From: Bacteroidota bacterium
GTDB taxonomy: Bacteria; Bacteroidota; Ignavibacteria; Ignavibacteriales; Melioribacteraceae
Reading direction: 5' to 3'
Assembly (NCBI GenBank): GCA_023397505.1
Contig: JAEWUC010000002.1
Location: forward strand, 62,001 to 126,000
Length of the DNA stretch: 64,000 nt
In this document: piece by piece, positions 1-8,967 of the stretch
Numbering within the stretch: position 1 is the first letter of the stretch
Layout: each line of letters opens with the position of its first letter
Notes under the pieces: generated by a model
What the model was told of the DNA's origin: nothing
The model's input: only the letters and a program-made list of their open reading frames with translations
The model's database searches: none
Program-made: the position numbers and the translations under genes

Positions 1-267
1 ATTGCGCAGCTTCCGGGGGTTTATTATTGTACTCGAACTGCTGTTAATAATCCAAATAATGTTCGCAAAGCTAAAAAGGCAATTCTAAACGGATTTAAAT
101 ATCAAGAATTGAATAAAGGATTATCATTCGTTGAAATAGTTTCAAATTGTCCCTCAAATTGGAAAATGACTCCGAAAGAATCGAACAAATGGCTGGAAGA
201 AAATATGCTTCCTTTTTATCCGCTCGGAGACCTTAAAGTACCAAGTAAAAATGGAAAGGAGGCATAA
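1..267 (+). CDS. 2-oxoacid:ferredoxin oxidoreductase, beta (TPP) subunit, C-terminal part
   Basis: Open from the left edge in frame 1 and ending with TAA at 265-267, so only the last 88 residues are visible. The tail, with FVEIVSNCPSNWKMTP and a LEENMLPFYPLGDLK ending, matches the C-terminus of the thiamine-pyrophosphate-binding beta subunit of VorAB/KorAB-type enzymes. These enzymes oxidatively decarboxylate 2-oxoacids and reduce ferredoxin in the cytoplasm. The gamma subunit starts one base after the stop, which supports one operon. Whether the substrate is 2-oxoglutarate or a branched-chain 2-oxoacid cannot be decided from this fragment. Confidence 0.85.
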   Translation: MAQLPGVYYCTRTAVNNPNNVRKAKKAILNGFKYQELNKGLSFVEIVSNCPSNWKMTPKESNKWLEENMLPFYPLGDLKVPSKNGKEA

Positions 268-268
268 C

Positions 269-823
269 ATGACGGAAGAAATTATTATTGCGGGATTTGG
301 CGGACAGGGCGTTCTTTCGATGGGACAAATTCTTTGTTACGGCGGAGTTATTGAAGGTAAAGAGGTAAGTTGGATGCCTTCGTATGGGCCGGAAATGCGA
401 GGCGGTACGGCTAATTGCGTAACAATATTAAGTGATCAAAAAATAAGCTCACCAATTCTAAATAAATTTGATACCGTAATAGCTCTCAATCAACCTTCGC
501 TGGATAAATTTGAACACTCTATTAAACCAAACGGCTTACTTATTTATGAATCAAGCACAATTCTAAATCCTCCTTCACGACAAGATATTGAGATTGTTGC
601 AGTCGAAGCTGCCAACGAAGCTGCAAAATTAAAAAATACAAGAGTGATGAACATGATTATTCTTGGCGCGTTTCTGAAAAAGAAACCGGTTATTAAAATT
701 GAAACCGCTCTTGAAGCGTTAAAACAAGTTTTACCGGAGAGATATCATCATCTAATACCTTTGAATAAGAAAGCGTTGGAAAAAGGACTGGAACTGATTG
801 AGTCTATAAAAATATTAGTTTAA
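269..823 (+). CDS. 2-oxoacid:ferredoxin oxidoreductase, gamma subunit
   Basis: 184-residue subunit of a ferredoxin-dependent 2-oxoacid oxidoreductase. The N-terminus IIIAGFGGQGVLSMGQ is the glycine-rich signature of the POR/KOR gamma family, followed by SWMPSYGPEMRGGTANC, also conserved there. The start chosen is the ATG at 269: it has a strong Shine-Dalgarno AAAGGAGG at 255-262 with six-base spacing and lies just past the beta-subunit stop. An upstream ATG at 251 would place that ribosome site inside the gene. It acts with the beta subunit and an alpha subunit presumably further upstream. Substrate (2-oxoglutarate versus branched-chain acids) is not resolved. Confidence 0.88.
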   Translation: MTEEIIIAGFGGQGVLSMGQILCYGGVIEGKEVSWMPSYGPEMRGGTANCVTILSDQKISSPILNKFDTVIALNQPSLDKFEHSIKPNGLLIYESSTILNPPSRQDIEIVAVEAANEAAKLKNTRVMNMIILGAFLKKKPVIKIETALEALKQVLPERYHHLIPLNKKALEKGLELIESIKILV

Positions 824-1136
824 CTTATTTTAAAAATTAGGTTGTTGTAGGACTACTATAATGTTTTCGGGTTAAAGACAAAGGCACCGGAAATAATTTA
901 CTTTTACATTTTGAAGAAGTAATACCATATGAGTAGACTCAAAAAAAATATGATGAAATTTTACAACAACCTTATTCATTTCAAGAAGAAATTTGCATTC
1001 CGAAAAACAAAATTTGACTTATCAAAGAGTCAAATTTTAGAAACCGAGATTGTTGATATAGGTCACTGTTTTCATTACGTTGTTTCTTAAATTACACTTA
1101 AATTATTAATCAAATAAGCGCGTGATCAATACTTAA
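824..1136. other. Intergenic region with inverted repeats and a possible coding remnant
   Basis: 313 bases without an intact gene. A perfect 11-base inverted repeat (1009-1019 and 1028-1038, AAAATTTGACT, 8-base loop) ends in TTTT and could act as a weak terminator. A second 11-base inverted repeat pairs 839-849 with 962-972. Read in the frame 862-1017 on the plus strand, 52 codons look protein-like but contain a TAG at 934-936 and no start, suggesting a decayed gene piece. No promoter for the downstream kinase could be identified with confidence. Confidence 0.4.
862..1017 (+). pseudogene. Possible decayed gene fragment
   Basis: Reading frame starting after a TAA (859-861) and ending with TGA (1015-1017), interrupted by TAG at 934-936. 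The translation on both sides of that stop (…KDKGTGNNLLLHFEEVIPYE, then TQKKYDEILQQPYSFQEE…) has the composition of a soluble protein rather than random AT-rich sequence. No family is recognised and no start codon is present. It could equally be chance; the assignment is weak. Confidence 0.2.
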
Positions 1137-3659
1137 ATGACAATTGAAAAGAGAAAATATTTGACAAGAAAGCGCGATGTCCTATTTCTGACCTTTGGTT
1201 TTAGCATACTATTAATTTTAGCTGGATTTTTGTTTTATAATTATGAAGCCGGTAGAATTAGAGATATCAAATATGAAGAACTTAAATCGATTGCTAAATT
1301 AAAAATTGATCAAATTGTTGAATGGTATCAGGATGAATTAAGTGATGCAGGAACGCTTTCTCGAAACACTGTACTTATTGCTAATATAAATAAATGGCTT
1401 GGAACTGAAAGTGAAATAGTTAAATCGGATTTGCTTTCGGAAATCTCTGCATTAAAAGAAGAACATAATTACAAAGATATTCTTCTAGTAAACCCCGACG
1501 GTAAAATAATATTCTCAATTAATTCTTTCGAAAAAAATGTAGATAAAATTCTTCTTGACGTATTAAAAAAATCGATAGTAAATAGTGAAGTTACATCTTC
1601 TGATTTGTATTTGAACAAATTGAAAAGTGAAATAGAAATTTGTTTTGTTGCGCCATTGTATAATTTGCAAAAAATTCATGCTGCTGCATTGGTTTTTATA
1701 ATAGATCCCCAAAAATATCTTTACCCGTTTATACAATCTTGGCCTTCCTCAAGTAAAACAGCGGAAACACTGCTTGTCCGTAAAGAAAATAATCAAGTAT
1801 TAATGTTGAACAATTTACGCCATAGAAAAAATTCTGCTTTAAGAGAACGTTTTGGGCTTGAAAATCGGAAATTACCAGCTGCTAATGCAGTGCTTGGTGT
1901 TAAAGGAATATTTGAAGGAATAGATTACCGAGGTGCTGAAGTAATTGCACATTTAAACCCGATCCACGGCACAAATTGGTTTATGGTTTCTAAAGTAGAT
2001 AAAACCGAAGTACTATCGGAATTAAATTTCCGAACCGTTGTAATTGCCGGATTTGTTTTATTGCTTATTTTACTTTCGGGTTCGGGACTGGCTATGGTAT
2101 ACAATTCTCGTCAAAAAAATATCTATAAAGAATTATACAATACGGAAAAAGAATTATGGGAATCTCAAGAAGAATTCAAAACTACGCTTTACAGTATTGG
2201 CGACGGTGTAATAACTACAGATGTGAACGGAAGAATTAAACAGATGAACCACGAAGCGGAACGACTTACAGGATGGAGTGAAAATGAAGCTGAAGGGGTG
2301 GAACTTGAAAAAGTATTTGTAATTATTAACGAAAAAACACGTACTTCAGTTGAAAATCCAGTAAATAGAGTTTTAAAAGAGGGCATTGTTGTTGGTTTAG
2401 CTAACCATACTATTTTAATTTCCAAAGACACAAGTGAAAGACCAATTGCCGACAGCGGGGCGCCTATAAAAAATAAAGACGGCGAGATTACCGGCGTAGT
2501 TCTCGTTTTTAAGGATCAAACAAAAGAATATATTTCTCAAAGAGCATTGGAAGAAAGTGAAGCAAGATTACGTCTCGCCTTGCAATCTGCCGGGCAAAGT
2601 ATTTTTGAATATGATATTACTAATAATGAATTGCGATTTACATCCGAGTATCAAAAAATACTGGGTTTTGAAAATGAAGCATTAACAGAAGATGCTACCG
2701 AATGGATTGGAAAGATTCATCCTGAGGATAGAGATATTATGCGTAAAGTTTATTTCGATTATATCGAAGATAAATTAGAAGAATTTAGCGTAGAGTTCAG
2801 ACAAAAAAATATACATGGTGAATGGCTTTGGATTCTAAGCAAAGGTAAGATAATATCAAAAGACAAAAACGGCATTCCTCAAAGATTACTGGGAACTCTT
2901 ATTGATATCACTGCTCTAAAAAATATAGAGAAACAGTTAATTGAAGCTAAAGAGAAAGCTGAGAATTCTGAAAAAATTAAAACCGAATTCCTTGCCCAAA
3001 TGTCACATGAAATTAGAAGCCCGATAAATGTTATTCTTAGTTATGTAGATCTTATTCGCAACAATATATTCGACCAAATAAATAAAGAATTATTGCCAGG
3101 TTTTGAAAGTATTACTACTGCTGGTAAAAGAATTATTAGAACTATTGATTTGATATTAAATATGTCCGATCTTCAACTTGGAACTTATGAAGTATATAAA
3201 AAAGAATTTAATCTGAAATCTTTGATTCATAGTTTGCTAAAAGAATATGCTACAGCAGCGGCAAAAAAAAATATTCAACTTAACTTAATTGAAAAAACAA
3301 ACAATACTCTACTTACAAACGACGATTATGCGGTAGGTCAAATTTTTGCAAATCTTATTGACAACGCTATTAAATACACAAATAAAGGAAGTGTTGACAT
3401 TTCGATTTTAAGAGACAGCGATAAAAAATTAATTGTTTCGGTAAGCGATACCGGAATCGGCATTTCCAATGAATACATGCCTAAAATTTTTACACCATTC
3501 TCACAGGAAGAAAACGGTTATTCACGGTCATACGACGGTACCGGGCTTGGACTGGCGCTAATAAAAAAGTATTGCGAAATCATTGGCGCCAATATTACAG
3601 TTGAAAGTGAAAAAGGGAAAGGAACGAGATTCACAGTTTTCCTGGAAAGCATTGAGTAA
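1137..3659 (+). CDS. Membrane-bound PAS sensor histidine kinase
   Basis: 840 residues. Transmembrane helix at about 14-35, an extracytoplasmic sensor region to about 300 (dCache-like in layout), second helix about 301-323, a PAS domain about 345-460, a PAS_3-type domain about 475-595, then HisKA with the phospho-acceptor His624 in QMSHEIRSP, and an HATPase_c domain with N-box NLIDNAIKYT, DTGIGI and GTGLGLAL motifs. It therefore autophosphorylates in response to an external or redox/ligand signal. No response regulator gene lies nearby, so it is an orphan kinase. The catalytic half closely resembles that of the next gene, which suggests a duplication. The start has no obvious Shine-Dalgarno. 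Confidence 0.9.
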   Translation: MTIEKRKYLTRKRDVLFLTFGFSILLILAGFLFYNYEAGRIRDIKYEELKSIAKLKIDQIVEWYQDELSDAGTLSRNTVLIANINKWLGTESEIVKSDLLSEISALKEEHNYKDILLVNPDGKIIFSINSFEKNVDKILLDVLKKSIVNSEVTSSDLYLNKLKSEIEICFVAPLYNLQKIHAAALVFIIDPQKYLYPFIQSWPSSSKTAETLLVRKENNQVLMLNNLRHRKNSALRERFGLENRKLPAANAVLGVKGIFEGIDYRGAEVIAHLNPIHGTNWFMVSKVDKTEVLSELNFRTVVIAGFVLLLILLSGSGLAMVYNSRQKNIYKELYNTEKELWESQEEFKTTLYSIGDGVITTDVNGRIKQMNHEAERLTGWSENEAEGVELEKVFVIINEKTRTSVENPVNRVLKEGIVVGLANHTILISKDTSERPIADSGAPIKNKDGEITGVVLVFKDQTKEYISQRALEESEARLRLALQSAGQSIFEYDITNNELRFTSEYQKILGFENEALTEDATEWIGKIHPEDRDIMRKVYFDYIEDKLEEFSVEFRQKNIHGEWLWILSKGKIISKDKNGIPQRLLGTLIDITALKNIEKQLIEAKEKAENSEKIKTEFLAQMSHEIRSPINVILSYVDLIRNNIFDQINKELLPGFESITTAGKRIIRTIDLILNMSDLQLGTYEVYKKEFNLKSLIHSLLKEYATAAAKKNIQLNLIEKTNNTLLTNDDYAVGQIFANLIDNAIKYTNKGSVDISILRDSDKKLIVSVSDTGIGISNEYMPKIFTPFSQEENGYSRSYDGTGLGLALIKKYCEIIGANITVESEKGKGTRFTVFLESIE

Positions 3660-3831
3660 TATACTCTGCCTTGCTTTTCAACTATTAATCATAAACAATT
3701 TTCTGTATATCAAATACACTTTTCTAAAAGAAGCATTCTCTACATGTTGAGCTTCTAAATATTGGTTTAGATATATTATTACTAATTTGTAATCAAATTA
3801 AACAGTAATTCTTTCTAATAATAGAGCATGA

Positions 3832-6800
3832 ATGAAAGAAAAATTAAGAATACTTTTGATTGATAATAATCCAAACTTTGAAGAATCACTTAAGTTTGAG
3901 CTCAAAAAGTATTACGAAATAACACTTCATAGAATAATTTCTGAAAAAGAATACCGACAAGAACTACAAGATTTCAAACCCGATATAATTCTTATTGATG
4001 CTGTTTCGGCATCAATAAATCCAATCCAAGCCAATGAACTTAGAATACAACTATCACCGCAAACTCTTTTTGTAGCTGTTGCCGATTCGTTTAATGAAGA
4101 AAACATTACGGACTATTTTAACGAAGGAATAGATGATTATATATCAAAAGATAGCATAAAACGATTGTTAACGACAGTTAAATTCGCTGCACAAAAGAAA
4201 TCAATTATCGCAAAAAGAAATAAAGCCGAGAAAAAATTAAAGGACTGCGATGAACGTTACCGCCTAATCATAGAAAACAGTATCGATGCAATCCTTTATA
4301 CTTTGCCTGACGGAAAAATTTTTATTGTGAATTCAGCCGTTTGCGAAATGTTTGGGATGACAAAGCATGAACTGCTTAACTCCCATATAAATGATTTGAT
4401 AGATGTAAGCGAATCATCTTTGAAAACGCTATTTTCTGAAAGCAGGAAAACCGCTAAAACAAAAGGTGAAATATGTTTTGTCGGAAAAGATAAAGTAAAA
4501 TTTACGGGCGAAGTATCAATATCGGTTTATACAAACGAAGAGAGTGTAGAAGAGAATTGTATAATAATAAAGAAAATTTCAAAATATGAAGATGTTGAAA
4601 TAGCACTTAAACAAAGCGAAGAACATTTTCGTATTGCAATCGAAAACTCTCCCGTAATTGTTTTTAACCAGGATAAGGAATTAAGGTACACCTGGATTTA
4701 TCATCCAAATCCTGGCTTTGATGTTGAAAACATAATAGGTAAAACCGATTTTGAATTGCTGCCGGATGATGATGCGAAGAAATTAACAGACATTAAAACA
4801 AAAGTGTTGAAGAGTGGCACTGTTTCAAGGGAGAGAGTAAAAACAACAGTAGAGGGGAAGGAGTTTTATTATGATTTAACTGTTGAACCTGTAAAGAATA
4901 ACAACGGCGATATTACAGGCATTGCATGTGCATCTGTTGATATTACGGATCAGGTAATTGCTGAAATTGCATTGCGCGAAAGCGAATCGTTCATCAGATC
5001 AGTTATGGATAATTTACCTATCGGAATTGCGGTAAATACTGTTGACCCTTCGGTTGTTTTTCAATATATGAACGATAATTTTGCAAAGATTTACGGTACT
5101 AAAAAAAGTCTGCTTGTAAATGAAGATACTTTCTGGGAAGCAATTTACGAAGACCCTGTTTTTAGAGAAGAGATTAAAAGCAGGGTGTTGAAAGATTGTG
5201 CAAGCGGTAAACCTGAATTAATGCATTGGGAAGATGTGCCAATAATTAAGAAAGGGAAGAAAACAAGATATATAAGTGCAATGAATGTACCCGTGCCCAA
5301 AAAGAAGATAATGATTTCAATAGTTTGGGATGTTACGGATAGAAAACGTGCAGAAGATGCTTTAATATATGAACAATACCTCCTTCATATACTTATGGAT
5401 TATTCACCAGATTCAATTTATTTCAAAGACAGCAAAAGCAGATTTATTAGAATAAATAAAACTCAGGCAAATTTATTTAATCTTAAGAATCCTAAAGATG
5501 CAATAGGTAAAACAGATTTCGATTTCTTTTTGAGAGAACATGCTGAAAGGGCATTCGCCGATGAGCAGAACATTATTAGAACAGGCAAACCTGTTATCAA
5601 TAAAGAAGAAAAGGAAACATGGCCTAACGGAAGTGTAACCTGGGTTTCTACAAGTAAAGTGCCTTTGCGTGATAAGAATGGAAAAATTGTCGGCACATTT
5701 GGTATATCGAGAGATATAACCGAAAGAAAACAAAATGAAGAACGGTTAAAATTACTTAGCCGTGCCGTAGAACAAAGTCCGGTTGCTATTGTAGTTACTG
5801 ACCGGGATGCTAAAATACTATATGTTAATTCTAGCTTTGAAACAATATCTGGTTATTCAATTAGTGAAACTATAGGGAAAAATCCAAATATTTTAAAGTC
5901 AGGATATCATTCAAACGAGTTCTATAAAAAACTTTGGGATACAATCCTTTCCGGTAAAGAATGGAAAGGAGAATTTTATAACAAAAGAAAAAACGGCGAA
6001 CGGTATTGGGAAGCGGCTTTAATTTCTCCGGTTTTAAATGATGAAGGAGAATTAACACACTTCGTAGAAGCAAAGGAAGATATATCCGAAAAGAAAAAAA
6101 TGCTTGAGGATTTAATTGAAGCGAAAGAAAAAGCCGAAAGATCGGATAGATTAAAATCGGAATTCCTTGCACAGATGTCGCACGAAATTAGATCACCTTT
6201 GAATGTTGTTCTTAATTTTTCCGACATGTTAAAGGCTGAAATTGGAGATAAAGCAGAATCTGAATTTTATGATTTATTCGAAGGTATTGAATCAGCTGGT
6301 AAAAGATTAATGAGAACTATTGATCTAATTCTTAATGTATCGGAAATGAAAGTAGGAACGTACCAACCAACATTTACTGAATTCCATTTAATCGCCGATG
6401 TAATAAAAAAAGTAGAACATGAGTATATAAAGTTAATAGAAAATAAAGGGCTGGAGTTTAAGTTCTATTCTGATGTACCTGATATAATTATCACGGGCGA
6501 TCAATATAGCATTTACCAAATATTTGCAAATTTAATGGACAATGCTGTTAAGTATACTAAAACTGGAATTATTTCTTTAAAAATTAGTAAAACGGAAAAT
6601 CCGGTAGAGATAATGGTTGAAATTGAGGATACTGGAATCGGTATGACGGAAGATTTCATGAAAATCATGTTTGAACCATTTGTACAGGAAGATCACGGTT
6701 ATTCTAGAAATTTTGAAGGCAACGGTTTGGGACTCGCTCTTGTAAAAAAATACTGCGATTTAAACAGAATTAGTATTAATGTTGAATCAACAAAAAATAA

Positions 6801-6843
6801 GGGAACTAAATTTTCCTTAACATTTTGGGATATAAAACCATAA
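3832..6843 (+). CDS. Cytoplasmic multi-PAS histidine kinase with N-terminal receiver-like domain
   Basis: 1003 residues without transmembrane segments. Residues 1-120 form a receiver-like domain: Asp56 (in IILIDAVS) and Lys106 are in the positions of the phospho-acceptor and conserved lysine, but the acidic pair is reduced to Asp11-Asn12, so phosphorylation is uncertain. About five PAS domains follow (roughly 140-250, 262-375, 380-500, 505-635, 640-760). HisKA has His784 in QMSHEIRSP, and the HATPase domain has NLMDNAVKYT, DTGIGM and GNGLGLAL. Catalytic parts are paralogous to the preceding kinase. It could receive phosphate from, or act alongside, that kinase; this is inference from adjacency. 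Confidence 0.88.
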   Translation: MKEKLRILLIDNNPNFEESLKFELKKYYEITLHRIISEKEYRQELQDFKPDIILIDAVSASINPIQANELRIQLSPQTLFVAVADSFNEENITDYFNEGIDDYISKDSIKRLLTTVKFAAQKKSIIAKRNKAEKKLKDCDERYRLIIENSIDAILYTLPDGKIFIVNSAVCEMFGMTKHELLNSHINDLIDVSESSLKTLFSESRKTAKTKGEICFVGKDKVKFTGEVSISVYTNEESVEENCIIIKKISKYEDVEIALKQSEEHFRIAIENSPVIVFNQDKELRYTWIYHPNPGFDVENIIGKTDFELLPDDDAKKLTDIKTKVLKSGTVSRERVKTTVEGKEFYYDLTVEPVKNNNGDITGIACASVDITDQVIAEIALRESESFIRSVMDNLPIGIAVNTVDPSVVFQYMNDNFAKIYGTKKSLLVNEDTFWEAIYEDPVFREEIKSRVLKDCASGKPELMHWEDVPIIKKGKKTRYISAMNVPVPKKKIMISIVWDVTDRKRAEDALIYEQYLLHILMDYSPDSIYFKDSKSRFIRINKTQANLFNLKNPKDAIGKTDFDFFLREHAERAFADEQNIIRTGKPVINKEEKETWPNGSVTWVSTSKVPLRDKNGKIVGTFGISRDITERKQNEERLKLLSRAVEQSPVAIVVTDRDAKILYVNSSFETISGYSISETIGKNPNILKSGYHSNEFYKKLWDTILSGKEWKGEFYNKRKNGERYWEAALISPVLNDEGELTHFVEAKEDISEKKKMLEDLIEAKEKAERSDRLKSEFLAQMSHEIRSPLNVVLNFSDMLKAEIGDKAESEFYDLFEGIESAGKRLMRTIDLILNVSEMKVGTYQPTFTEFHLIADVIKKVEHEYIKLIENKGLEFKFYSDVPDIIITGDQYSIYQIFANLMDNAVKYTKTGIISLKISKTENPVEIMVEIEDTGIGMTEDFMKIMFEPFVQEDHGYSRNFEGNGLGLALVKKYCDLNRISINVESTKNKGTKFSLTFWDIKP

Positions 6844-7070
6844 TTTCCTATGTGTTTATTGAATACATAAGGAAAGATTTCTTGTTGTTTTATTTACTTT
6901 ATCATATTACGAATTCTTCAATTTTATTTGATTACAAGAAAATATTCGTTCTTAGAACATATCTACAAGGATAATTCTACAAATTAAGACAAAGTAACGA
7001 AGCTAAGTCTTGGAAATAACTACATTCTTTTTTACTTTTGAACTCAAAATTTTTGATTAATAGGTGAAAA

Positions 7071-8486
7071 ATGGCTTCTAATGAAGGTGTAATATTTCAG
7101 GTAATTGGACCCGTCGTAGATATTGACTTTGAGGGCGCTACCTTACCAAATATTTATAATTCGATTGAAATACCAAGGAAAAATATTGAAGGCGTTGACG
7201 AAGTGCTGATTGTTGAAGCACAGCAACATTTAGGCGAAAACCGCGTTCGTACTATTGCTATGGATTCTACTGATGGACTAGTACGTGGAATGAAAGCGAT
7301 TGATACAGGCAAGCCGATTTCTGTTCCGGTAGGCCCTGAGACTTTAGGAAGATTAATTAATGTTATTGGCGACGGAATTGATGGGCTCGGTTCCGAGATT
7401 AAAACGAAGAAAAAATATACAATCCACCGTCACTCACCAAAGTTTGAAAACCTTACGACAAAACAGGAAATGTTCGAAACTGGGATTAAAGTTATCGATC
7501 TTCTTGAACCATATTCCAAAGGTGGGAAAACAGGTTTATTCGGCGGTGCGGGTGTAGGTAAAACAGTTATCATTCAGGAATTAATCCACAACATTGCAAA
7601 GCAGCACGGCGGTTATTCCGTATTCGTCGGTGTTGGTGAAAGAACAAGAGAAGGAAATGATCTCTGGCTGGAAATGAAAGAATCAGGAGTTTTGGAAAAA
7701 ACTGCTTTGGTGTTCGGCCAAATGAATGAACCGCCTGGGGCCCGTTTAAGAGTTGGTTTGACTGGTTTAACAATGGCTGAATATTTTCGCGATGAAGAAG
7801 AAAGGGATGTTCTTTTATTTATAGACAACATTTTCCGTTTTACGCAAGCTGGTTCGGAAGTGTCTGCTCTTCTCGGTCGTATGCCTTCTGCAGTTGGTTA
7901 CCAGCCTAACCTGGCATCGGAAATGGGCGAACTTCAAGAAAGAATTACATCAACAAGTAAAGGTTCTATTACATCTGTACAAGCTATTTATGTCCCGGCA
8001 GATGACTTAACAGACCCGGCGCCGGCTACTGCATTTTCTCATTTGGATGCTACAACAGTATTAAGCCGTCAAATTTCTGAACTAGGTATATATCCGGCAG
8101 TTGATCCTCTCGATTCAACATCAAGAATTTTACAGCCTGATATAGTTGGGCAAGAACATTATAATGTTGCACGTCAAGTTAAAGAGGTTCTTCAATCATA
8201 CAAAGATTTGCAAGATATAATTAACATTCTTGGTATGGATGAACTTTCCGAGGAAGATAAAATTGTTGTACGCCGAGCAAGAAGAATTCAAAGATTCTTA
8301 AGTCAGCCGTTCTCAGTTGCTGAACAGTTTACCGGTTTTGAAGGCAGATATGTTAAGATTGAAGATACAATAAGAAGCTTTAAGGAAATACTTGAAGGCA
8401 AACATGATGATCTTCCAGAGCAGGCTTTTATGTATGTTGGTACTATTGAAGAAGCTGTTGAAAAAGCTAAGAAGTTGCAATCATGA
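7071..8486 (+). CDS. atpD: F1 ATP synthase subunit beta
   Basis: 471 residues, the usual length. Catalytic subunit of the F1 head. It carries the Walker A motif GGAGVGKT at residues 158-165, the GERTREGNDL segment, the Walker B strand DVLLFIDNIFRFTQAGSEVS and the ALVFGQMNEPPGARLRV segment. Only atpC follows, overlapping by four bases (ATGA), and no other atp genes are in the window. The beta-epsilon pair separated from the rest of the ATP synthase genes is known from green sulfur bacteria and relatives. A weak AGGTG ribosome site precedes the ATG. Confidence 0.98.
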   Translation: MASNEGVIFQVIGPVVDIDFEGATLPNIYNSIEIPRKNIEGVDEVLIVEAQQHLGENRVRTIAMDSTDGLVRGMKAIDTGKPISVPVGPETLGRLINVIGDGIDGLGSEIKTKKKYTIHRHSPKFENLTTKQEMFETGIKVIDLLEPYSKGGKTGLFGGAGVGKTVIIQELIHNIAKQHGGYSVFVGVGERTREGNDLWLEMKESGVLEKTALVFGQMNEPPGARLRVGLTGLTMAEYFRDEEERDVLLFIDNIFRFTQAGSEVSALLGRMPSAVGYQPNLASEMGELQERITSTSKGSITSVQAIYVPADDLTDPAPATAFSHLDATTVLSRQISELGIYPAVDPLDSTSRILQPDIVGQEHYNVARQVKEVLQSYKDLQDIINILGMDELSEEDKIVVRRARRIQRFLSQPFSVAEQFTGFEGRYVKIEDTIRSFKEILEGKHDDLPEQAFMYVGTIEEAVEKAKKLQS

Positions 8487-8893
8487 AACAGTTAAGTGTG
8501 GAAATAATTACTCCGTCAAAGTCGGTATATAAAGGCGAAGTAAAATCAATTACATTACCGGGCACACTTGGTAACTTTCAGGTATTATTTAATCATGCGC
8601 CGCTTTTAAGTTCGCTTGAAGTCGGCAAAATTAAGATTGAAGAAACCGGCGAAAAAATTATTGAATTTGCTACCGGTGGTGGGACTGTTGAAGTAAGGAA
8701 TAATAAAGTTCTCGTTTTAGCCGATAGTGTTGAAGAAATATCGAGTATTAATATTGATAGAGCAAAAGAATCCTATCAAAGAGCTAAAGGAAGATTAGCT
8801 AATAGAAACAAAGGTAATATTGATGTTGCCCGCGCGGAAGCTTCGTTACAAAGAGCTATGAATAGAATGAAATTAGCAGGGCACAATTTTTAG
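8483..8893 (+). CDS. atpC: F1 ATP synthase subunit epsilon
   Basis: 136 residues. The N-terminal beta-sandwich begins LSVEIITPSKSVYKGEVKSI and contains the family's LPGTLGNFQVLFNHAPLLSSL-type stretch; the C-terminal part (from about residue 88) is the helical, basic hairpin that can inhibit F1 rotation. The ATG overlaps the atpD stop codon, so translation is probably coupled. A rho-independent terminator lies just downstream. Confidence 0.95.
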   Translation: MKQLSVEIITPSKSVYKGEVKSITLPGTLGNFQVLFNHAPLLSSLEVGKIKIEETGEKIIEFATGGGTVEVRNNKVLVLADSVEEISSINIDRAKESYQRAKGRLANRNKGNIDVARAEASLQRAMNRMKLAGHNF

Positions 8894-8921
8894 TACCGAG
8901 ATTTTAGATAATAGTGTAGTA

Positions 8922-8956
8922 AAAAAAATCCCGCAATTAGCGGGATTTTTATTTTT
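8922..8956. terminator. Bidirectional rho-independent terminator between atpC and sod
   Basis: AAAAAAATCCCGC at 8922-8934, five-base loop AATTA, GCGGGATTTTT at 8940-8950, followed by ATTTTT. The A-run on one side and T-run on the other let it work for both convergent genes. Confidence 0.85.
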
Positions 8957-8967
8957 AAAGAATAGTA

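Noticed and set aside
251..268. Upstream ATG at 251 as start of the oxidoreductase gamma subunit
   Set aside because: It overlaps the beta-subunit gene and places the strong AAAGGAGG site inside the coding region; the ATG at 269 fits better.
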